Under the pieces are notes generated by a model. It was not told where the DNA came from. It saw only the letters and a list, made by a program, of their open reading frames with translations, and did no database searches. From IMG/VR virus record IMGVR_UViG_3300023112_000057, positions 1-34,151 of that record: a stretch of DNA of 34,151 bases, one strand, 5' to 3'. Of this stretch, positions 9,761 through 18,272 are shown one piece after another. Made by a program: the position numbers and the translations under genes. The stretch's first letter is position 1. Each line of letters starts with the position of its first letter. This stretch comes from a virus.

Positions 9761-12700
9761 TTAAGTTACTTGAAACCTCAAAGTTCCAAAGTCAATTGGA
9801 TTGTCTACTGTGTTCGTCCAATCAGTAACTCCGCGATCGCCTGGACAATCATAGCATATACTTTCCAGTAAGGACTCAGCTCCAGCTCTAGTTGTAGCAA
9901 ATATAGGTCTATTATAAGATCCAACACTACTCGTGCAAGAAATGGATCCTGCACTAGTAATAGCGTTTGAAAAGTTTAAATTAAAAACAGTACCATTGCT
10001 TTGCTGTAACAATCCGTTTGCAGCGTCCCACTCTGTTTCTTTATACATGTAAATACCATTACCTCCACCGTTCCAGTTCGCGACTTCTATAGCGACGTAT
10101 TTTTCATAACTAAAATTAGATGGGTTATTACAGTCAAAAAGCTTAACTTCATTCGTTATTCCAGTAGGTGTAAAGACCATTTCTACAAACAAAGTTCTAG
10201 CTACGTCGCTATTACCAGCGTCACTAGCTAACATCTCAACTTGGTAATTGGAAGGTATTACGTTACCTGTTCCAACTCCTGACTCTAAATCACATCTTAA
10301 AGATTTATCTCCATTCTGTTGAACTTCTAAGTAGTTTCTAAATGTGAAAAAGTCATTTTGCTGGCTAGAATCTTCCAGTAAATCTTGCGTAGGATTGCTA
10401 GACAGTAGGTCAAAAATAGAAACAACACTTAAGTCTAAATCTTGCCATCTTAAGTCGTTATTTAAAGCTCCATTTAATATATAGTAAGTAGCAAAGACTT
10501 CATCTAGATTGTTTTTGTACACTGTGTCATTTTGTCCAGGCTGTTGTTGGCTTGCGTCAAACAAAGGTAAAACGTTTTTTGGATATGCTTCAAAAGTAAA
10601 AGCTGACTGCTGAGGACCGTCTTCGTTAGAAGGATCGTTCACAATAGCTGTAAGGTTAAAGTTAAAAAACCTACTTAAATCCGGTGCTTGTCTAAAAAAG
10701 AACACGTCATCGAAGTATTTCTGAGTTATTACTATGTTATAATAACCTGCAGCTATACTAGGATCATCGTTTTCATCAATCAATGTAAAATAAGGTCCTA
10801 AAGGCGTTAATTGTACATTTACTGGTTCTTGAGCTTGACTAAAAACACTAACAAGATTCATCGTTAAAAAGCTAGGATCTATAGCTGTTCCAAAGTTGTC
10901 TTGAACAGTAAAATTGTTTGAAAGTATTTTTTCTCCTACAGACAAAGCCTCATCCCAATCTGTTGAGTTTATTGGTGATAAACCTGCTCCACCACCAGTT
11001 TCACTTAGTATTAAACTGTTTAAGTCAGAAACTAAACCAGAGGTTGAAGTTTCCCAGTATATATCTAATAAACTTTCAACAGGTTCTGTTTCGTAAACAG
11101 CTAGATATTGTATACCAGGTGTTTGTAAACCTTCTGAATCGTCAGTTACACTGCCAGTCCACAATCCTGGTTCGAAGGTTATTATGTCACCAGCTTTAAC
11201 AGTTACATATACCGCATTGCCTTGAGTATCTTTAATTCTTATAGACGGTGCATTTAGGTTGTCAACGTCTGAAACTAATAAACCTTCGACTAGTTTTGGA
11301 GAGCTTATTATTGAGTTTACTAATATAGTTCCATCTACATTTTGAAGCTTTAAATCTGGAGATCCCGAGGTGGTAGTTTGATCTTCTAAAGCTTCAGCGC
11401 TAGCTGGAGAATAGTTTGTTGTAGAAATTTGACCTATTTGCTTAGGTGTGTTTATTCTAGCTATTAAAGGGTTTGATTCGTATTGATAAAACTGTGGTAT
11501 ATAGTTAGGTCTAGGTGGAGATGTCGGGTCATATTCAAACATGTCGTTAACTGTTGAAATAGTTGAAACCGTGTTAGAATCTCTCCCTGTATAATACTGA
11601 CCGTTAGTGTCTCCTAGATTAGTAGGGTAAGCTACGTTTTGCCAATCAACACCTAAGTCGTTATTTTCAACTCTTCCATACACTTGCACAGAACTTCTAA
11701 ACTGTTTTTGATCTGGACCTACTAAGTTTAAATCTCTAGGCACTTTATTTATATTATCACCTATTAAAACCATGTGAGAAGTTTTTGACAACTCTAGGCC
11801 TTGTCTCTGAGGGTAAGCAGCCATTATACCTGGCGCATAAACGTTGTAGTATTCTTGTTCTGTTTGTTTTACAACTATCTTATAAGAGTACCATCCTAGT
11901 GGATTATAATCAGCGCTAGTAGAATCTCCATTGTATATACCAGGCCAACCTTGTAAATCACCACTAGGTACAGGAGCTGTTGGAAGTATTGGCTCATTAA
12001 ATAAGACTTTCAAAGAATTACCTGGCCAATCTTGAGGTGGCGTTGATTCACCTACATAAGGAGAGTAAATAGTGTCTCCTCCAAAAGCTAAACCTGTAGC
12101 TGCATTTAACAGTTTTTCAGTGCTATTAGATAGTATTACACTAGAGCTTCTTCCAAACTTATCCTGTAAAACTATACCAACTTGGTAGTTTCTATTCTGT
12201 TTAATTGTATGGTTTGGGTATTCTACCTTGGAAACGTAATCTTGATCAGGTCCAACTGCGCTATTATCAACGTTAAAGTCTTCTTTTGGACTAACAGTTA
12301 CACTGTAGTTTATACTTTTAAGTGGAGTGTGTTTATCTTGGAAATTTCCGTAAACAATCCTATTGCTAATTATCTCTTGCGAAAAAGCTCTAACCGGTGT
12401 TTTGTCATAAACCCTAGTTAAATCCCCAGATGGTAGTGTTTTGTAAGGTTTTTTAGATAAATAGTTATACTCAAAAAAAGTATCGCTACCCGCTTTAGTT
12501 TCAATTTCTTCTATTGAAATAGTATCAATAAGCTTAACAGCTAAACCGTCTGACTCTTTGAATAATATATCTAATTCCTTTACTTTAAAGTTGTTTCTAA
12601 GAGTATCTGCTGAAGATGGTAACGGTATTTTTAATTTTATTTTATTAACTTTATTTTCAACAAAGCTTACTATAGTACTAGCGTAAGCCGAGTCTTGATC

Positions 12701-13828
12701 GTTAACCTCTTGTAAGCCGTTGTAAGGTGTGTTTTGATCTGTTAAATAATTTGGTGTATATAAAAAATAGCCATCTTGTTTTGGTATAAAAGCTATTTGT
12801 GTAAATGGAGCTATTAGAGAATGCTCGTTATCCTCAAATCTAAATCTGTAAGAAAACCTAGGAAATAAACTTTCTAAATAATCAGGATCACCTGCAAATG
12901 TTGAATCATAGTATTTATTGGCATTAAAAACAACTTCTTGACCATCTGTAAGTGTTACGTTTGTAGGTCCATCTAGTTCAATTGTCCAAGTAGGTTCTGT
13001 TGCAGAAGGAGTGGTCGTAGAATCTGCGTATGTGAATCTATTGATTTTTTTAGTTGTATCTATAATGTTTCCAGTAGGATCGACATAGCTAAAAATTGCC
13101 CCCGTATTATAGGGTGTTGTTGATAGTGAATCTACTAAGTTACCTACAACGTTTGTTAACACGATCTCATCAGTACCGCTGTATGTTCCAGAAACAGAAC
13201 CTGAACCTCCATTAGGATAGAACTTAGAAGTAACATCATGCATTGTAGTCTCTGGCTCGTCAGACAAAATATCATATAATTCTATAGACTTATAAGGATT
13301 GTATTTAGCTACAGATATTTGATCTTCGTTGACGTAATGAAGTATTGATGATTCAGCTAGAGCAGTGTTAATAACTCTAGGTTGATTATGGTTGTCTGTC
13401 CAGAAGAGCAAGCCTTCTAGAATATTAATCCCGTAAATGTTAAACTGAGTAGAAAAATTTAAAAAAGATCCTTGCACAAGTATATTAGCAAAAGACAATC
13501 CTTCTCCTAAAGTGTTATATCTAACTATAAAATTATCAGCGTTAACATTATATGAAGTTAATTCATTATTTGTTAAAAACAAATAAACGAAACCACTAGA
13601 TTCGTCTTTAATTTCACCTATACAAGATAAATTTGATACGCCTGTTAACTCGTTTAAATCTAAAACCTTGTAATTTCCAAGAACATTTTCTAAAGAACCA
13701 ACGCTAGATCCTTCAGACTTACTAACTTGAACGTTAAAAGCATCTCTATACTCTCCCTGAGGAAGCAACCTAGCATCTAAGTCTTTATTTAACTTACTTC
13801 TTACAAAAGTGTTTCTTGCTTGTGCCAT
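9761..13828 (-). CDS. Stabilization protein / tail hub (crAss-like)
   Basis: The product has 1355 residues, the longest complete gene here. The N-terminus, with NKDLDARLLPQGEYRDAFNV at about residues 14-33 followed by a GS-rich turn and ENVLGN, is a hallmark I recognise from the crAss-like stabilization-protein family. The segment FWTDNHNQPRVINT (about residue 160) is a blade-like WxD motif. The rest is beta-rich, with many NPxxWY-type loops. A Cys pair CYDC lies near the C-terminus. In crAss-like phages such proteins close the portal-tail interface and build the tail hub. It lies directly after two ring/adaptor genes, in the expected head-to-tail order. It is separated from the next, similar gene by 34 AT-rich bases. 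Confidence 0.75.
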   Translation of the reverse strand: MAQARNTFVRSKLNKDLDARLLPQGEYRDAFNVQVSKSEGSSVGSLENVLGNYKVLDLNELTGVSNLSCIGEIKDESSGFVYLFLTNNELTSYNVNADNFIVRYNTLGEGLSFANILVQGSFLNFSTQFNIYGINILEGLLFWTDNHNQPRVINTALAESSILHYVNEDQISVAKYNPYKSIELYDILSDEPETTMHDVTSKFYPNGGSGSVSGTYSGTDEIVLTNVVGNLVDSLSTTPYNTGAIFSYVDPTGNIIDTTKKINRFTYADSTTTPSATEPTWTIELDGPTNVTLTDGQEVVFNANKYYDSTFAGDPDYLESLFPRFSYRFRFEDNEHSLIAPFTQIAFIPKQDGYFLYTPNYLTDQNTPYNGLQEVNDQDSAYASTIVSFVENKVNKIKLKIPLPSSADTLRNNFKVKELDILFKESDGLAVKLIDTISIEEIETKAGSDTFFEYNYLSKKPYKTLPSGDLTRVYDKTPVRAFSQEIISNRIVYGNFQDKHTPLKSINYSVTVSPKEDFNVDNSAVGPDQDYVSKVEYPNHTIKQNRNYQVGIVLQDKFGRSSSVILSNSTEKLLNAATGLAFGGDTIYSPYVGESTPPQDWPGNSLKVLFNEPILPTAPVPSGDLQGWPGIYNGDSTSADYNPLGWYSYKIVVKQTEQEYYNVYAPGIMAAYPQRQGLELSKTSHMVLIGDNINKVPRDLNLVGPDQKQFRSSVQVYGRVENNDLGVDWQNVAYPTNLGDTNGQYYTGRDSNTVSTISTVNDMFEYDPTSPPRPNYIPQFYQYESNPLIARINTPKQIGQISTTNYSPASAEALEDQTTTSGSPDLKLQNVDGTILVNSIISSPKLVEGLLVSDVDNLNAPSIRIKDTQGNAVYVTVKAGDIITFEPGLWTGSVTDDSEGLQTPGIQYLAVYETEPVESLLDIYWETSTSGLVSDLNSLILSETGGGAGLSPINSTDWDEALSVGEKILSNNFTVQDNFGTAIDPSFLTMNLVSVFSQAQEPVNVQLTPLGPYFTLIDENDDPSIAAGYYNIVITQKYFDDVFFFRQAPDLSRFFNFNLTAIVNDPSNEDGPQQSAFTFEAYPKNVLPLFDASQQQPGQNDTVYKNNLDEVFATYYILNGALNNDLRWQDLDLSVVSIFDLLSSNPTQDLLEDSSQQNDFFTFRNYLEVQQNGDKSLRCDLESGVGTGNVIPSNYQVEMLASDAGNSDVARTLFVEMVFTPTGITNEVKLFDCNNPSNFSYEKYVAIEVANWNGGGNGIYMYKETEWDAANGLLQQSNGTVFNLNFSNAITSAGSISCTSSVGSYNRPIFATTRAGAESLLESICYDCPGDRGVTDWTNTVDNPIDFGTLRFQVT

Positions 13829-13834
13829 TTAATT

Positions 13835-15061
13835 TTAGTGTTTAATCCATTTAGACTTACCTCTCATCACTTGAGTGATTTCACTAGTCTTTATATTAGA
13901 TAATCTTATTTTTGCATTCCTTAATTTAGCAGATTTTTCTTTTTTCAATCTTTGAACTACATATTCTGGTTGATTAGCACGTGTGGATATTATAGCATGT
14001 AATATGTGTGCATATAACGCGTCTTCTGCTAATTTTGGTATCTTAGTATCTGTATCGTATGCTAAGCCGTCAGAGATGTATTCTAGCAATATAAGCTCAC
14101 CAACTAATCCACTAGAAAAAGACATTTTACCTTCTCTTTCGTTTAAGTTGAAATAACCATTTGTTTGAGCGTATTGAGGGTCTAAACCATACTGGCTTCT
14201 ATTGTTTGAATATATAAAATCTCCATTGCCTCTAAAGTTAAACCCTAAAGTATCTGGGCTTTCTGCTAGGTAATCATTAAGTTCTTGATTATTGTTACTA
14301 TGCCATCTTTCTTGTATAAGAGAAGTGCCTTCTACATTTTCTCCAAAGTTATCCTGAGTTGGTATACCTTTAGAGTCTTGTATGTTAGTATAGTAAGGAC
14401 TACTTGTTAAATTGTTTGTTGGGTATATTATATGCTTAACACCACTTCTGTCTGTCCAAGAAGTCCTAACATAATTAACGTAGTCTTGTGGTAGTGGTAA
14501 AGTTAAACTTTGAGGTATAGTTAGCTCTGAAGTCTTTACGCTTTTCAAAGTGTCGTAGCTAAACTCCTGTAAACCTCTTTTAGCAAAAAACAAAACATCT
14601 GATTTTTTAGCGGTTTGTATTAACTTGCCATCACCTACGTAACCAACCATGAAGTTGTCTATAGCATCGTTTAACGATATATAAGAATAGCTACCGTAGT
14701 TGTCTTCAACGATTTGACCGTAGGCTTTAGCGGTTTCGTCATTACCATAAAGTCCTCCGTCTAGTTTTTTTAACTGAACAACTATGTATAAACCAAGCGC
14801 TGGTTCAGAACCTGCAGGAAATACTATAGCGTTATCTACAACAGAAAACTCTGTAATATACTCTTCGTAATCACCTGGTAGACCAGTTTGGCTAGTGTAT
14901 AGTTTAAAGTTATTTAAAGAATAGTTAATATCATTAGGATCGAAGTTACCTAAGATTAAATCCGTATCGAAAGTTGTTGGGAAAGACAGCTTATCACCGT
15001 CACCTCTAAAGCCTTGAGCACCTTGATAATATTGTTGGTTTGTTTCAGTTATTAAACTCAT
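13835..15061 (-). CDS. Head-tail ring / adaptor protein
   Basis: The product has 408 residues. The central part (about residues 150-200) reads like a T7 gp11 / P22 gp4-type adaptor: an amphipathic helix LFFAKRGLQEFSYDTLK followed by a strand with LPLPQDYVNYVRTSW. The C-terminal 75 residues are helical and very basic (RLKKEKSAKLRNAKIRLSN), ending in KSKWIKH, which fits contact with DNA or with the portal. Equivalent proteins in crAss-like phages form rings below the portal. The gene lies 3 bases after the 248-aa ring-protein gene and 6 bases before the stabilization gene. The call rests on motif and position. Confidence 0.65.
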   Translation of the reverse strand: MSLITETNQQYYQGAQGFRGDGDKLSFPTTFDTDLILGNFDPNDINYSLNNFKLYTSQTGLPGDYEEYITEFSVVDNAIVFPAGSEPALGLYIVVQLKKLDGGLYGNDETAKAYGQIVEDNYGSYSYISLNDAIDNFMVGYVGDGKLIQTAKKSDVLFFAKRGLQEFSYDTLKSVKTSELTIPQSLTLPLPQDYVNYVRTSWTDRSGVKHIIYPTNNLTSSPYYTNIQDSKGIPTQDNFGENVEGTSLIQERWHSNNNQELNDYLAESPDTLGFNFRGNGDFIYSNNRSQYGLDPQYAQTNGYFNLNEREGKMSFSSGLVGELILLEYISDGLAYDTDTKIPKLAEDALYAHILHAIISTRANQPEYVVQRLKKEKSAKLRNAKIRLSNIKTSEITQVMRGKSKWIKH

Positions 15062-15064
15062 TTA

Positions 15065-15811
15065 TTAGCTTTTTTCGTTAATTTCCATTTGTTGAGCTTC
15101 TTGAGAAGCTGCTTGAATTATTGTTGGATCATTTATTACTATTCCAAAATACTTTAATATTTCTAATATTAATAAAGTCTGCTCAGCACCGTCTAATTGA
15201 AAGTCAATAGATAAATTTGGATTGTAAATATATTGACCTAAACCTCCAGTAGTAAAACTCCAGTTAGGAGGTGTAGGAGTTACTAATGCGTTTACTGTTA
15301 TAGTGTTTGGAGTTGGAGCTACTTTTAATAATAAGCTACCCACTGTGTTTGTAGTGAAGAATAAAGGATTTTTATTATCTGGAGCTGTAAGTTTTGATCT
15401 TGAAATCTTATTAAAATCTGACTTACTAACTAGCTGTGTTATAGAAGCTAAACTAGGATTTACGCTAGTGTAGTTCGATATAACCTCACCTATTTTATAT
15501 AATACATCAGCTACAGGTGTTGTTTGTGTAAACCCATCCTCAGCAGCGTCGTACGTAAAAGATACTTCTTTTTCAAAAGGATGTAATTTATATGATATAT
15601 CTTTAAACATATCAAAAAACTCAGTGCCATTTTGAGCGTTTGTTTGGTTTTTTCTAAATTGTTGATTACCGTCTGGAAAGTAAGATTCAAATATCTGAAA
15701 CTGAACCTGCTCTGCAATACTATTAAACTCAGCAGGTGTCACATAACCTCTTTGTTCTTTGTTTAATATGAACAAGACTGTTTTATATACTTTGTCTACG
15801 CTTACTGCCAT
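15065..15811 (-). CDS. Ring / connector protein after capsid genes
   Basis: The product has 248 residues. The N-terminal helix-rich 60 residues, with VYKTVLFILNKEQRGYVTPA and an EFNxIAEQVQ helix, are typical of a crAss-like phage ring-protein family seen between capsid and tail genes. The middle holds beta strands and the C-terminus an amphipathic helix, EILKYFGIVINDPTIIQAAS. It probably sits in the portal-tail adaptor stack. Its A-rich leader (AATAAAAATAAAAA before the ATG) lies directly after a long hairpin at 15829-15869. The next gene, 3 bases on, is the adaptor-like 408-aa protein. Confidence 0.65.
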   Translation of the reverse strand: MAVSVDKVYKTVLFILNKEQRGYVTPAEFNSIAEQVQFQIFESYFPDGNQQFRKNQTNAQNGTEFFDMFKDISYKLHPFEKEVSFTYDAAEDGFTQTTPVADVLYKIGEVISNYTSVNPSLASITQLVSKSDFNKISRSKLTAPDNKNPLFFTTNTVGSLLLKVAPTPNTITVNALVTPTPPNWSFTTGGLGQYIYNPNLSIDFQLDGAEQTLLILEILKYFGIVINDPTIIQAASQEAQQMEINEKS

Positions 15812-15828
15812 TTTTTATTTTTATTAAT

Positions 15829-15869
15829 TATAGTAGTTAGGCCACGTTTAAAGTGACCTAGCTACTATA
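15829..15869 (-). other. Long stem-loop in the 16 kb - 15.8 kb gap
   Basis: Arms 15829-15845 and 15853-15869 pair over 17 positions with one wobble and one mismatch, around the 7-base loop GTTTAAA. The hairpin sits between the stop of the 272-aa gene and the start of the ring-protein gene. On the minus strand it is followed by an A-rich, not a T-rich, run, so it is not a classical terminator for these genes. It may protect or process the transcript, or set the relative dose of capsid and tail mRNAs. Confidence 0.6.
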
Positions 15870-15882
15870 GTATTACTTGTTT

Positions 15883-16701
15883 TTATAGTTTTTTATCTAT
15901 AGACTTATAGATTTCAACACCTTCGTCGGTTTTTAAGAAAGCCGCAAAAGCTGAATAAGGATTTTCATCAAATGGTACATTCATTAATTTTCTACCGTTT
16001 GATCCCCATGTGAATGTTCTTTGATCTTGAGATAATTTAATTATGCCTGCTTCAGAAGCTCTGATAGCAAAGTTACGTAGCATAACATTTTCATCGTTAG
16101 CTAGGTTTATAAACAATACAGGGTTTTGTCTAGCAAATAAAAGTAAATCTCTTCTAAGCTCTTTAGAACTCATTGAGTTAACTTTAGACCCTAGTTCAAC
16201 TCTTAATATTGCTTCTGCTTGATCTACATCCATTGATCTAGCCGCGTTTAAAGCGTCAATTTGAAGATCTAAAATATCTAATTGATCTTCTGCTTCTTCA
16301 ACAGCACTAAACTCTTCATACATTTTACCTTTTAATGGGTGGTAAAGTGAAAGTAGTTTTTGTAAGTTTTGTTGTTCTTTTGGAACTTTTAAATCCCCAT
16401 CTTTAAAAGTTATATGACCCATAGTGCATTCCCCTTTTTGTTCATCAACAAGTGGAGAACTTTGGTTAGTTGCATATCTAATTTCCCTTTGCGTACCTAA
16501 CTTAGGGTCAAAGTATAATAAAGCATGCTTACGTGTATGCTTACTAGGTATTGTTAATGTTAAAGGAGATTTATTACCTTTAAGATAGTATATTCTATCT
16601 TTGATTTCCCACGTTGGTTTTGTGGGTTTTTGTGGTGCAGTTTTAACTGCTACCTCTTGAGGTGCAACCTCGATTGTTTCTGCTGTAGCTTTTTTAGCCA
16701 T
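15883..16701 (-). CDS. Capsid-adjacent phage protein, unknown function
   Basis: The product has 272 residues. After a Lys/Thr/Pro-rich leader (residues 1-30) comes a conserved-looking core: WEIKDRIYYLKGNKSPLTL, then HALLYFDPKLGTQREIRYAT and SPLVDEQKGECTMGHITF. A long helical second half (about 110-200) and a C-terminal region with WGSNGRKL and FDENPYSAFAAFL follow. I remember closely similar proteins in marine phages directly after the major capsid gene. A head decoration, vertex or head-completion role is plausible but unproven. Its 19-base leader is identical to that of the scaffold gene, and it sits downstream of two terminator-like hairpins. Confidence 0.65.
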   Translation of the reverse strand: MAKKATAETIEVAPQEVAVKTAPQKPTKPTWEIKDRIYYLKGNKSPLTLTIPSKHTRKHALLYFDPKLGTQREIRYATNQSSPLVDEQKGECTMGHITFKDGDLKVPKEQQNLQKLLSLYHPLKGKMYEEFSAVEEAEDQLDILDLQIDALNAARSMDVDQAEAILRVELGSKVNSMSSKELRRDLLLFARQNPVLFINLANDENVMLRNFAIRASEAGIIKLSQDQRTFTWGSNGRKLMNVPFDENPYSAFAAFLKTDEGVEIYKSIDKKL

Positions 16702-16720
16702 AATATAATATAATTAAATA
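16699..16720 (-). repeat. Repeated AT leader, copy 1 (272-aa gene)
   Basis: The 22 bases ending in this ATG are identical to those at 19425-19446, upstream of the scaffold gene. On the minus strand the element reads as TATTTAATTATATTATATT followed by ATG. It has no Shine-Dalgarno sequence. It is either a translation-initiation leader of Bacteroidetes type or part of a shared promoter. Confidence 0.7.
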
Positions 16721-16724
16721 GTTT

Positions 16725-16773
16725 AAAAATGTGACAATAGCCATAGTATATAACTAGTAAGGGGCTAATGTCA
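16725..16773 (-). terminator. Second hairpin with T run, downstream of capsid gene
   Basis: Arms 16763-16773 (TGACATTAGCC on the minus strand) and 16732-16742 (GGCTATTGTCA) pair with one mismatch. The 20-base region between them can form its own small stem (TAGT/ACTA). Five Ts follow at 16729-16725 on the minus strand. It lies about 30 bases after the strong terminator and before the next leader, so it may be a back-up terminator or an attenuator for the tail genes. Confidence 0.45.
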
Positions 16774-16776
16774 TAT

Positions 16777-16802
16777 AAAAAACCCCCGCCCGAAGGCAGG
16801 GA
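16777..16802 (-). terminator. Strong intrinsic terminator after major capsid gene
   Basis: On the minus strand CCCTGCC (16801-16795) pairs with GGCGGGG (16790-16784) across a TTCG tetraloop closed by C-G, the very stable C(UUCG)G form. One G-U pair occurs within the stem. Six Ts (16782-16777) follow at once. It lies 18 bases after the capsid stop codon. Its GC-rich stem stands out in an AT-rich genome. Confidence 0.92.
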
Positions 16803-16819
16803 TTATTATTGATAAATTA

Positions 16820-18256
16820 CTATGCTCCTTTGAAAAGAACGAAGTTGTTAGCAGCTTGAGTTACTAAACATCTTTCAGATAGGAAGTTTACTTCCATAGC
16901 ATCTAAAGTAGATGTGTAAGCTCCTCCAGCAGAACCAGTTAACCAAGACTTCATACGACGATCATCAGCTTGTGAAGCTCTGTATCGTACGTGTAAGAAT
17001 GGTCGACGGATGTTAGTTCCTAAAATCTGATCGTAAACTGTAGAAGTTCCAGCAGGAATTAATACACCCTCAACAGAGTTATTACCACCAGCTCCACCAC
17101 GAGTAGACGCATCGTTTAAGTATTTCCAGTCAGTCTTGTAAAAATCGTAAGAACCTCTTCTGAATCCAGAGAATCCAAGATTCAAAGCCATTTCTTCAGA
17201 GTTTTCAAATAATCCAAAAGCAGTTCCACCGGCAGAACCTAAAGAAAGCTTAGCTAACATATCGTCAAAATCAAGAGATGTTTGTCTCTGTAAGAATAAC
17301 ATGTTTTCTTCAATTGCTCCTTGAGTATCTAAATTTTTCAAGATAGCATCAAAATCAGCTAATCCATCAGCCGCTGTAAAGCCAACGTTTACGTTACCAC
17401 GCGCGCTAACAGCGGCGAATAAACCTTCAGTTCCTTTTCCAGTGGTGATAGCAGAAGCAGCTCCAACTTTTTCACCCTCAATCATAGATATCTCTAAGTA
17501 ATCTTCAAAACGTAAACGAGTTTCAGATTCAGCTTTTAAATACCATAAGTATCCAGATGTTCCATCTTCAGTTGCAACTTCAACCCATCCAATTTGTGCC
17601 ATATCAGAACCAGATACTACGTATTGGCTCTTAAGGATGATTGGTGAATTAGAGTACTGTGTAAACTGAGGATCAACACTTAAATACTGAGTTCCTGTGT
17701 TAGCTCCAGTTGCACCAGCTGAAATAGATCCACCTTTTTGGTACTCAGAACCGTATACAAAAACTTTCAATCCTGTAGCTGTAAAGCCGGTAAGATCCGC
17801 AACAGTATAAGGTTGTATAGTAATTATACCTGTAGTTGTGTCAGAGTCAGTCACTAAACATTTAGCCTCTAAACCAGTCGTTGGGTCTAATACCACAACA
17901 GTAGCTCTTGGAGATATAACGTTTTGAATAGTTGTTCCGTTAGTTTCTAAATCAATAGTTAAAGTAGAAGGAAGAGTACATCCATCGTAAGAGATGTGTA
18001 ATCTGTTTTGCTCAGACCAAATTACTTGGTCAGAAGTCATTGGCATTTCAGCACCAACCATGCGTAAGAATCCAGATAAAGTACGGTTTCCGTAACGCTC
18101 TACTTCTTGTTCGTAGATCTCAGGTAAGTATTGTTGTGCAAATGTGTTAGTGTCGCCAGCAGCGTCACTGTTAAATTGTAGGTAGTTAGAGTTTAGCAAT
18201 TCCTGCTTTTGACTCGGGATAATACTACCAAATGTTGGAGTTAAAGTACTCGCCAT
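16820..18256 (-). CDS. Major capsid protein
   Basis: The product has 478 residues. Its place between a scaffold-like gene and a strong terminator, its size, and the start sequence (MASTLTPTFG, then LPEIYEQEVERYGNRTLSGFL) match the major capsid proteins of crAss-like phages, which have the HK97 fold. A helical N-arm (residues 10-70) is followed by beta-rich A and P domains. The long helix with LRFEDYLEISMIEGEKVGAAS (about 230-250) would be the spine helix. The C-terminus has LSERCLVTQAANNFVLFKGA. Codon use is richer in C-ending codons than in the small genes, as expected for a highly expressed protein. The A-rich leader starts 16 bases after the scaffold stop. Confidence 0.85.
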   Translation of the reverse strand: MASTLTPTFGSIIPSQKQELLNSNYLQFNSDAAGDTNTFAQQYLPEIYEQEVERYGNRTLSGFLRMVGAEMPMTSDQVIWSEQNRLHISYDGCTLPSTLTIDLETNGTTIQNVISPRATVVVLDPTTGLEAKCLVTDSDTTTGIITIQPYTVADLTGFTATGLKVFVYGSEYQKGGSISAGATGANTGTQYLSVDPQFTQYSNSPIILKSQYVVSGSDMAQIGWVEVATEDGTSGYLWYLKAESETRLRFEDYLEISMIEGEKVGAASAITTGKGTEGLFAAVSARGNVNVGFTAADGLADFDAILKNLDTQGAIEENMLFLQRQTSLDFDDMLAKLSLGSAGGTAFGLFENSEEMALNLGFSGFRRGSYDFYKTDWKYLNDASTRGGAGGNNSVEGVLIPAGTSTVYDQILGTNIRRPFLHVRYRASQADDRRMKSWLTGSAGGAYTSTLDAMEVNFLSERCLVTQAANNFVLFKGA

Positions 18257-18272
18257 AATTTGTGTTTTTTAG

